From: Tridacna crocea
Lineage: Eukaryota > Mollusca > Bivalvia > Cardiida > Cardiidae
Assembly: GCA_943736015.1 (NCBI GenBank)
Contig: OX031072.1
Coordinates: 8,769,501 to 8,833,500 of the forward strand
Reading direction: 5' to 3'
DNA length: 64,000 nt
Shown here: piece after piece, positions 49,930-58,437 of the stretch
How positions within the stretch are numbered: the first letter of the stretch is position 1
Layout of the letters: each line of letters begins with the position of its first letter
Translations under genes and position numbers: made by a program
Notes under the pieces: generated by a model
What the model was told of the DNA's origin: nothing
What the model saw: only the letters and a program-made list of their open reading frames with translations
Databases searched by the model: none

Positions 49930-51260
49930 AAACTTGTGACCCCTGGGCAGGGCCAGTTTTGACCCCTGGGGCATAGTATGAAGAAACTTTGCAGGGACAT
50001 CATATGAACAATCTTGGCAGAGGTCCACTAGGAGATGCTACATACAAAATATCAAAGCTCTGCATTTTCTAATTTCAGAGAAGAATTTTAAAGTTTTCCT
50101 TCTTTGTTCCTAAGTTTCAAATTAGTGACCCCAAGGGAGGGGCCAGTTTTGACCCCTGGGACATCAAATGAACAATCTTGGTAGAGGTCAACTAGCAGAT
50201 GCTACATACCAAATATCAAAGCTCTGCACCATCTAGTTTCAAAGAATTTGTTTTTAAAGTTTTCCTTCTTTATTCCTACGTTTCAAACTTGTGACCCCCG
50301 GGCGGGGCCAGTTTTGACCCAAGGAGAATCATATGAACAATCTTGGTAGAGGTCCACCAGGAGATGCTACGTACCAAATATCAAAGCTCTGCGCCTTCTA
50401 GTTTCAGAGAATTTGTTTTTAAAGTTTTCGTTGTTTGTTCCTAAGTTTCAAATTTGTGACCCCCCAGGGCGGGGCCAGTTTTGACCCCAGGGGCATCATA
50501 TAACCAATCTTAGTAGAGGTCCACTAGGAGATGCTACATACCAAATATCAAAGCTCTGCGCCTTCTAGTTTCAGAGAAGAAGAATTTTTAAATTTTTCTT
50601 CTTTGTTCCTATGATACAAACTTGTGACCCCTGGGGCGGGACCAGTTTTGACCCCAGGGACATTATATGAAGAAACTTGGTAGACGTCCACAAGGAGATG
50701 CTACATACCAAATATCAAAGCTCTGCTCCTTCTACTTTCAGAGAAGAAGAATTTTGAAGGTTTCCTTCTTTGTTCCAATGTTTCAAACTTGTGACCCCCG
50801 GGGCGGGGCCAGTTTTGACCCCAAGGGCATCATATGAACAATCTTGGTAAAGGTCCACTAAGAGATGCTACATAACAAATATCAAAGCTCTGCATCTTCT
50901 AGTTTCAGAGAAGAAGAATTTTAAAGTTTTCCTTCTTTGTTCCTATGTTTCAAACTTGTGACCCCCAGGGCAGGGCAAGTTTTGACCCCAGGGGCATCAT
51001 ATGAACAATCTTGGTAGAGGTCCATTAGGAGATGCTATATACCAAATATCAAAGCTCTATGCCTCCTACTTTCTGAGAAGAAGAATTTTAAAGTTTTCCT
51101 TCTTTGTTGCTATGTTTCAAACTTGTGACCCCTGGGGTAGGGCCACTTTTGACCCCAGGGGCATCATATGTACAATCTTGGTAGAAGTCCACTAGGAGAT
51201 GCTACATATCAAATATCAAAGCTCTGCACCTTCTAGTTTTAGAGAAGAAGAATTCTAAAG
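49930..51260 (+). repeat. tandem core of ~167-bp units in element D
   Basis: Eight units with CTTGTGACCCC, CCAGTTTTGACCCC, AGAGGTCCACTAGGAGATGC and AATATCAAAGCTCTGC. Confidence 0.88.
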
Positions 51261-51283
51261 ATTTTGCTATTTTTTTTCTTTTG

Positions 51284-51297
51284 GTTGCCATGGCAAC
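51284..51297. promoter_or_regulatory. perfect X-box palindrome (element D)
   Basis: GTTGCCATGGCAAC, same module position as in A, B and C. Confidence 0.55.
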
Positions 51298-51504
51298 CAC
51301 AGTTATGCCTGGAATTCAATCTCTTGAACAACTTTGGTAGAGCTTCACCCAAGGAACATCCCTGCCAAGTTTCATCAAGATCGGCCCAGTGGTTTAGAAG
51401 GAGAAGATGTTTAAAGAAATTGTGGACAACTCACGATGGACATTGGGCGATCACAAAAGCTCACTATGAGCACTTCGTGCTCTGGTGAGCTAAAAAGGAG
51501 GCAA

Positions 51505-51733
51505 TTAATCCTTTACTAGAGGAGAAAATTTTAGCCCTGTCTAAATTGAAAGCATTTGCAGACGACAATTTCAATGTGGCTCAAATAGTGCAATTGTTTA
51601 TTGATAGGGTAGAAAACATTGTGGGAAAAGGAGAAAATGCTGGTAACCAGCATTTTCTCCTTTTACCACATTGTTTTCAAAAGGCTTCTTTCTAAAACTC
51701 GTAAAAAGTTGTCACTGTGTGGTAAAGGGTTAA
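51505..51733 (+). mobile_element. TTAA MITE family 1
   Basis: Starts 11 bp after the CTAA of element D. Right core arm CCTTTTACCACATTG. Confidence 0.83.
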
Positions 51734-51734
51734 T

Positions 51735-52198
51735 GAATGGTGTGGGTTACTGATGTTTTGATACTTTTACATTTTTAAAGATTTCTAAATTAGTCGACAT
51801 ATTCTGTGATACCAGAATAATTTTGTCAGAAGTCTATGTATATTCCAATGCTCAGATGTTAATGAAATTAATTATTGAAGTATTAATTCTGGCCAATTTT
51901 TTCAACTCTATTTATGGATTTACTGCCCCATAAATCCATTTTCAGTTACCTTAATGAATGATGTGGGTTAGTGGTGTTTTGATAATTTCACATTTTTAAA
52001 AGGTTTCTCAAGTTATTCCACATATTCTGTGTAACTAGAATAATTTTGTCAGAAGTGTATGTATATTCCAATGCTCAGGTGTTAATGAAATTGATTTTTG
52101 AAGTAATCAGAATTGCGTAGATGCCTCTAAGTTATTTCTGGCCAGTTATTTCAACTCTGTCTATGGATTTACTGCCTCATAAATCCATTTTTAGTTAC
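51735..52198 (+). repeat. tandem pair of ~220-245-bp units
   Basis: 51735-51951 and 51952-52198 share AATGAATG-TGTGGGTTA, GTGTTTTGATA, AATAATTTTGTCAGAAGT, TGTATATTCCAATGCTCAG and a hairpin ATGGATTTACTGCC / CATAAATCCAT. The second copy has an extra ~27 bp. Origin unknown. Confidence 0.78.
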
Positions 52199-52273
52199 AA
52201 AATGCTGGTAGAGCATTAATAACAAGTGGAGCTTCAATATGGGACAAGTAATGACTCCTCCTTCAAAACCCCT

Positions 52274-52496
52274 TTAACTGTGAACCAAACAACAAAATTT
52301 TACACTGGCCCAAATGAAAGCACTTGCAGATGACAAAATAAGACTCAAAATTGAATTCTGTTTCCAGCAGGATAGAAACAAAGTGGGAAAAGAAGAAAAT
52401 GCTGGTTACCAGCATTTTCTCCTTTTCCAACAATGTTTTCAAAAGGTTTCTGTCTCAGAGCCATAAAAACTAGGGATTGTTTAGGAAAAGGGTTAA
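52274..52496 (+). mobile_element. TTAA MITE family 1
   Basis: TTAACTGTGAACC to AAAGGGTTAA; several small deletions in arm A. Confidence 0.8.
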
Positions 52497-52719
52497 ATCA
52501 ATTATAGTATTCAACTACTTCAGCTCTGCCAACACTTTCACCAAAATCTTAGAGAGATTTTTTTTTTCAATTCTGACACATTCAGCTGGTAGAGGCACAT
52601 AGTGTGGCCAGTTACAGACAAAAACAAAAAGAAAATACAACAACAAATCATAAAATACTTATCAGCAACGAATCAGTTTATACAGTTACTATAGGAGTCA
52701 TGCTCTGCAAAAAGAGGGT

Positions 52720-52948
52720 TTAACCCTTTACTCCACAGATACTCATTTCTATGCATTGTTTGTAGGAGCCTTTGGAAAACATTGTGGCAAAAGGTGAAAT
52801 TGCTCGTGATGAGCAATTTCACTTTTTGCCACAATGTTTTCTACACTATCAAAAGGTGTCATATATACATAAGAAACATCATCATCCTTGCTGTTATTTT
52901 GGGTCAATTAGAGATACCATAGAAATGCCTTATGGGGTAAAGGGTTAA
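52720..52948 (-). mobile_element. TTAA MITE family 2
   Basis: The only family 2 copy in this orientation here. Core GATGAGCAATTTCAC with a mismatched CACTTTTTGCC arm. Confidence 0.85.
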
Positions 52949-53128
52949 AGCATCTACAAAAAGTGCTGTCCAAGATCAGGCTGACCTCGGACAAAACATT
53001 TTGCTATTTGTAAATTTCATGCCTGTCCAAGAAGCATTCTACCTCCATGTCTGGTCCATTGTCACACAAAATGGATTTCTTTGATCCCTCTCTATCTTTA
53101 CTTGGAAAGAATTCATCATCGACATACA

Positions 53129-53358
53129 TTAACTCTTTACCACACAATTCCGACTTTTGATGACCCTGGGAAAGAAGCCTTTTGAAAACATTGAGTGAAA
53201 TGGAGAAAATGCTGGTAACCAGCTCTTTCTCCTTTTCCCACAATGTTTTCTACCCTTACAAAATCAAAATTCAATTTTTTATTCACATTTAATTTTGTTG
53301 TCTGCAAATGCTTTCAAATTGGAGTTATCCAACATTTTGTTGTTTAGTAAAGAGTTCA
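53129..53358 (-). mobile_element. TTAA MITE family 1
   Basis: Left core arm diverged (TTGAGTGAAATGG). Right end GTAAAGAGTTCA. Confidence 0.8.
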
Positions 53359-53386
53359 ACCCCCTGTTCCAGAACATGTCTCATTT

Positions 53387-53614
53387 TTACCCATTACCAA
53401 ACGACAATGATTTAGGCTCGTCCGAATCGAAGGCATTTGCAGACGCCAAAATGAAAGTGACTGAAAATTTGAAATTTGTTTTGTGAAGGGGTAGAAAAAT
53501 TGTGGGAAAAGGAGAAAATGCTGGTTACCAGCATTTTCTCCTTTTCCCACATTGTTTTCTAAAGGCTTCTTTCTCAGGGGCGTCAAAAGTAGGGACTGTG
53601 TGGTAATGTGTTAA
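53387..53614 (+). mobile_element. TTAA MITE family 1, member 1 of a four-element run
   Basis: TTTACCCATTACC start; right TTAA (53611-53614) is the left TTAA of member 2. Confidence 0.86.
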
Positions 53615-53839
53615 CCCTTTACCAAACAACAAAATTTTAGACTGATCCAAATTGAACGCACTTGCAGACAATAAAATAAACAAAACTCAAAAACTGAACC
53701 TTGTTTCCAGCAGTGTAGAAAACATTGTGGGAAAAGGAGAAAATGCTGGTTACCAGTATTTTCTCCTTTTCCCACAATGTTTTCAAAGTGCTTCTAAGTC
53801 AGGGTCGTAAAAACCAGGGATTGTTTGGGAAAGGGTTAA
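53611..53839 (+). mobile_element. TTAA MITE family 1, member 2 of the run
   Basis: Right arm is the CCAGGGATTGTTTGGG type, unlike member 1, so the run is not a simple tandem duplication. Confidence 0.87.
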
Positions 53840-54064
53840 CTCATTACCACATGAGAACAATTTAGACTGGTCCAAATTGAAAAGATTTGCAGAAGACAAA
53901 ATAAAGGTGACTAAAAAATTGAAATTTGTTCTGGGAAGGGTAGAAAACACTGTGGGAAAAGGACAAAATGCTGATTACCAGCATTTTCTCCTTTTCCCAC
54001 AATGTTTTCTAAAGGCTTCTTTCTCAGGGGCGTCAAAAGTAGGGATTGTGTGGTAATGTGTTAA
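53836..54064 (+). mobile_element. TTAA MITE family 1, member 3 of the run
   Basis: Right arm of the GTAGGGATTGTGTGG type. Left core CACTGTGGG, right CCCACAATG, unmatched. Confidence 0.87.
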
Positions 54065-54296
54065 CCCTTTACCCCATAAGGCATTTTTATGGTATCTCTA
54101 ATTGACACTAAATAACAGTATGGATGAAGCAGTTTCTTATGTGTATATGGTACCTTTTGATAGTATAGAAAACAGAAAACATTGTGGCAAAAGGTGAAAT
54201 TGCTCGTCACGAGCATTTTCACCTTTTGCCACAATATTTTCCAAAGGCTCCTACAAAGCATGCGTAGAAATGAGTATCTATGGAGTAAAGGGTTAA
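54061..54296 (+). mobile_element. TTAA MITE family 2, member 4 of the run
   Basis: A different family attached at the shared TTAA. A small internal duplication GAAAACAGAAAAC. Confidence 0.86.
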
Positions 54297-54569
54297 TCAC
54301 AACCTCCTGAGAAACAATTGCAACACACAATTTTCAAGACATCTAGAGTATGGATAATCCACGGTCTGAAGTATCACCACAAATTCTATACTTTTGATTT
54401 CAATGACTCTGAGGAAGGGGCTGAGCTTGAAAACATTGTTGGAAATGGAGAATATGCAGGTTTCTAGCATTTTCTCTTTTTTACCCCAAACTGCTTTCAA
54501 GCCCAGATAAATGCAAGTTTTATCATTTGGCCTTCAACATGTGAAAAGGGGCAACCCGACATCTGCTCA

Positions 54570-54790
54570 ACTCTTTACCACACAATTCCGACTTTTAACG
54601 TCCCTGAGAAAAAGGCCTTTTGAAAACATTGTGGGAAAAGGAGAAAATGCTGGTAACCAGCATTTTCTCTTTTTCTCACGATGTTTTCTATACTTCCTAA
54701 AACAAATTTTTTGAATCACATTTATTTTGTCGTCTGCAAATGCTTTCAATATGGAACAGTCCAAATTTTTTCCATTTGATAAAGAGTTAA
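54570..54790 (-). mobile_element. TTAA MITE family 1
   Basis: CAACTCTTTACC to AAAGAGTTAA; right core arm CTTTTTCTCACGATG. A decayed copy lies just upstream at about 54400-54500. Confidence 0.8.
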
Positions 54791-54792
54791 AG

Positions 54793-54985
54793 TGCCATCT
54801 TGGAACAGCCTATCCAGGCTTATCCAAGACAACATTTTCCTTTTTTATGTAATTTTCTGTTTCACACAAGTCTACTGTAGCACAAAATCTATTGTGGTTG
54901 TGAAGTGCCATCACAGATTAGCCAATGAAGACTGCACACGCTGATCCAAGACGACACTTTATGCAAATGTCTGAAATGTCCCTTT
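54793..54985. repeat. dispersed repeat R1, copy 2
   Basis: GCCATCTTGGAACAGCCT, TTTTATGTAATTTTCTGT and CACTTTATGCAAATGTC in the same order as 32640-32850. A lone right MITE arm follows at about 54990-55089. Confidence 0.6.
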
Positions 54986-55792
54986 TTGTGTGTTGCTAAG
55001 CCATTTAATCCATCCTTACCAATTTTTTCAGTGCTGTAAATATTTTCAATATGAACTACTTGCAAGTTCTTCATCTGTTAAAGAGTTAACACTTAAAGTG
55101 CTGAAGAAATGAGTTAAACCTTTTGAAGTAGGAAAAGCAGCCCTAATATTGTTATTTCAAGATTATTTCAGCCATAACATGTAACAAGAGGGCCATGATG
55201 GCCCTGAAATCGCTCACCTGAGTTTATTGACCAAACATGCACCATCTAGTTTCCCATTGACCTAGTTTTTTTATCAGACATTACCCATCATCAAACACTT
55301 TTGAGATATCAATAAGACAAACATTCTGGCCAAGTTTCATGAGTAATGGACTGAAAATGTAGCCTCTACAGTGTACAAAAGGTTTTTCTAAGATTTCATC
55401 AAGTGACCTAGTTTTGGACCCGACAAATGCCCATTATCAAACTCTTTTGAGACATCACCAAAACAAACATTCTGACCAAGTCTGAAGAGTATCAGGCAGA
55501 AAATGTAGCCTCTGGAGTGTACACAAGGTTTTTCTAATATTTGACCCATTGACCTAGTTTTTGACTCCACATGACCCATTTTCAAACTCATTCAAGGTAT
55601 CACCAGGACAAATATTATGAACAAGTTTTATATATATTACAATGTAAAAGACTAAACTTCAAAAGTCAAATATATACAATGTAAAAGACTAAACTTCAAA
55701 AGTCAAAGGTTCATTTATATTACTTTTTTTGAGAAAGAAGCTAGTCTTTAAGTATATGTGCTACTCTATGATTACAGTCTATGTTCAGATAA

Positions 55793-55850
55793 GAGTCGAG
55801 ATCAGAATGCAGAAAGGTTGTATTCTGATCTTGACCCTGTATCACTTCAC
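55793..55850. repeat. hairpin repeat H, inside the nested retroposon
   Basis: GAGATCAGAATGCAGAAAGG and TTGTATTCTGATCTTGAC; the AATGC / GTATT change is nearly compensated. Confidence 0.6.
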
Positions 55851-55887
55851 CAGATATCATTGAATTATATAGTTTCTGGCTGGTAGA

Positions 55888-55940
55888 ATCGGAGTTGGAC
55901 TGTACTGAACGTGCAGTCGAATCCTGATCCTACACTACCA
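55888..55940. repeat. hairpin repeat H, diverged
   Basis: ATCGGAGTTGGACTGTACTG and GTGCAGTCGAATCCTGATC. Confidence 0.5.
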
Positions 55941-57874
55941 GCAATGAAAACATGTCTCAAAAGGTTTTTTCTTTTTAAGGGGGTTGATTTAAATATAATA
56001 TATATTTTCACCATGTCAAGTATAAAATAGTTTCTCGCTGTTAATCTCTCATGGCTTTATATTTTCATTTATGTTTGCTAAAAGTATTGTATTACTTACA
56101 GCAATAAAATTCTGTTCTGTTCTGTTCTGTTCTGTTTTAGGAGTATCAGACTGAAAATGTGTCCTCCAGAGCATACAAAAGGTGTTTATAACATTTGACC
56201 TATTGACCCAGTTTTTGACTCAACATGACCCATTTTCAAACTCATCCAAGATATTATAAAGGCAAACATTCTGACTAATTTTCAAGAGTGTTGGACTGAA
56301 AATGTGGCATCCAGAGCATATACACGGTTTTTCTAAGATTTGACCTGGTGACCTAGTTTTTAACCCCCAATGACCCATTTTCAAACCTGTCTGAGATATC
56401 ATCAAGACAAACATTCTGACCAACTTACAAGAGTTTCGGACTCAAAATATGGCCTCTAGAGCCTACAAAAGGTTTTTCTAAGATTTGACCTAGTGACCTA
56501 GTTTTTGACCCCACATGACCCATTTTCGTTCTTGTCCGAGATATCATCCAGGCAAACATCCTGACCAACTTTCATGAGTATCCAACTGAAAATGTGGCCT
56601 CTAGACCGTACAAAAGGTTTTTCTAAGATTTGACCTGGTGACCTAGTTTTTGACCCCACGTGACCCATTTTCAAAGTCGTCTGAGATATTATCCAGACAA
56701 ACATCCTGACCAACTGTCATGAGTTTCCAACTGAAAATGTGGCCTCTAGAGCGTACAAAAGCTTTTTATAAGATTTGACCTAGTGACCTAGTTTTTGACC
56801 CCACATGACCGATTTTCAAACTCGTCCGAGATATCATCCAGACAAACATCCTGACCAACTTGCATGAGTATCCGACTGAAAATGTGGCCTCTAGAGCGTA
56901 CAAAAGGTTTTTCTAAGATTTGACCTGGTGACCTAGTTTTTGACCCCACGTGACCCACTTTCAAACTCGTCCGAGATATCATCCAGACAAACATCCTGAC
57001 CAACTTTCATGAGTATCCGACTGAAAATGTGGCCTCTAGAGCGTACACAAGGTTTTTCTAAGATTTGACCTGGTGACCTAGTTTTTGACCCCACGTGACC
57101 CACTTTCGAACTCGTCCGAGATATCATCCAGACAAACATCCTGACCAACTTTCATGAGTTTCCAACTGAAAATGCGGCCTCTAGAGCGTACACAAGGTTT
57201 TTTTAAGATTTGACCTGGTGACCTAGTTTTTGACCCCACGTGACCCATTTTCGAACTCGTCCGAGATATCATCCAGACAAACATCCTGACCAACTTTCAT
57301 GAGTATCCGACTCAAAATGCGGCCTCTAGAGCGTACACAAGGTTTTTCTAAGATTTGACCTAGTGACCTAGTTTTTGACCCAACGTGACCCATTTTCGAA
57401 CTCGTCCGAGATATCATCCAGACAAACATCCTGACCAACTTTCATGAGTATCCGACTCAAAATGCGGCCTCTAGAGCGTACACAAGGTTTTTCTAAGATT
57501 TGACCTAGTGACCTAGTTTTTGACCCAACGTGACCCATTTTCGAACTCGTCCGAGATATCATCCAGACAAACATCCTGACCAACTTTCATGAGTATCCGA
57601 CTCAAAATGCGGCCTCTAGAGCGTACACAAGGTTTTTCTAAGATTTGACCTAGTGACCTAGTTTTTGACCCCACATGACCCATTTTCCAACTCGTCCGAG
57701 ATTTCATCGAGACAAACATCCTGACCAACTTTCATGAGTATCCGACCAAAACTGTGGCCTCTAGAGCGTACACAAGGTAAAAAGTTGACGACGCACGACG
57801 GACGACGGACACAGCACGATCACAATAGCTCACCATGAGCACTTCGTGCTCAGGTGAGCTAAAAAGGTAGCTGA

Positions 57875-57935
57875 CAGTGTAGATCTAAGATCAGACTGCA
57901 CATTCTGTGCAGTCTGATCTTGATCTGCACTGTCT
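57875..57935. repeat. hairpin repeat H
   Basis: TAGATCTAAGATCAGACTGC and GCAGTCTGATCTTGATCTGC, 13 bp after the end of element E. Confidence 0.75.
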
Positions 57936-58132
57936 GCAAAACCAAGTTAATTTGGTTCCAGCACTTTAAGGGTTAATATAAGACAGTGTGATAGATACAG
58001 AAATTGCTCAGGAATGAGTTATTTCTTCTTGTACTACATATTTGAAACTTGTCTGCTGCAAGGAAAACAAAGCTCTCTGATAGACGTAATGAACTATCTT
58101 AACAACACAACAGTTTGGCACTTGAAAGACCG

Positions 58133-58437
58133 TCATATCTGTTTATGTTCTTCACTCGGATGATGTTCAACTTCATAATCTAAATGAACAAATGCTCGTT
58201 CAACCAGCGGAAACTTTTCAAGTTTTTGCTGCAAAGTTTCACCGATATTATGGGCCTCTTTCAGTGACATATTCTCCGGTAGAACGATATCAACTTCAAC
58301 CAGAAAATTGTTTCCAAAGTGGAACGCCCTCACAGTGTCTATAAAGATAATTTCTTGATGGTGGTTTAGGCAAATCCAGGTAATTTTGCTGAGGAAGTTT
58401 GGATCAGCAGTATGACCAGTCAACAACTTTATCTGCT
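58133..58437 (-). CDS. CDF copy 2 terminal exon
   Basis: 305 nt, as in copy 1. It encodes [20 protein letters not shown], then the C-terminal dimer domain with four substitutions relative to copy 1 (R to P, I to T, S to E, S to N), ending [10 protein letters not shown] and TGA. Confidence 0.93.

Larger units (their letters stand above)
49875..51493 (+). mobile_element. Helitron-like non-autonomous element D
   Basis: Head ACAAGAGGACCATGATAGTCC then TCACTCACCTGA; tail hairpin GAGCACTTCGTGCTC (51468-51482) then TGGTGAGCTAA. The head hairpin keeps pairing after changing (AGGACCAT / ATAGTCCT). Confidence 0.78.
55630..56138 (+). mobile_element. retroposon 3' end with (GTTCT)n tail, nested in element E
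   Basis: Splits a core unit between AACAAGTTTTAT and GAGTATCAG. Contains a direct repeat (GTAAAAGACTAAACTTCAAA at about 55640 and 55683), two short hairpins, and ends AGCAATAAAATTCTGTTCTG with five GTTCT units. AATAAA plus a microsatellite tail suggests a non-LTR retrotransposon 3' UTR (inference). Confidence 0.6.
55240..57775 (+). repeat. tandem core of ~145-bp units in element E
   Basis: About fourteen units: GTGACCTAGTTTTTGACCCC, GAGATATCATCCAGACAAAC, ATCCTGACCAACTTTCATGA, AATGTGGCCTCTAGAGCG. Units from 56760 to 57720 are almost identical, with an exact 145-bp period, while the first few are diverged. Confidence 0.9.
55184..57862 (+). mobile_element. Helitron-like non-autonomous element E
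   Basis: Head ACAAGAGGGCCATGATGGCC then TCGCTCACCTGA; tail hairpin GAGCACTTCGTGCTC (57837-57851) then AGGTGAGCTAA. Lacks the X-box module: the last core unit runs directly into GACGACGCACGACGGACG. Contains a nested insertion at 55630-56138. Confidence 0.8.

Noticed and set aside
56220-57728. Series of 71-codon frames on the - strand at 145-bp spacing
   Set aside because: Translations of successive element E core units; each frame stops in the next unit.
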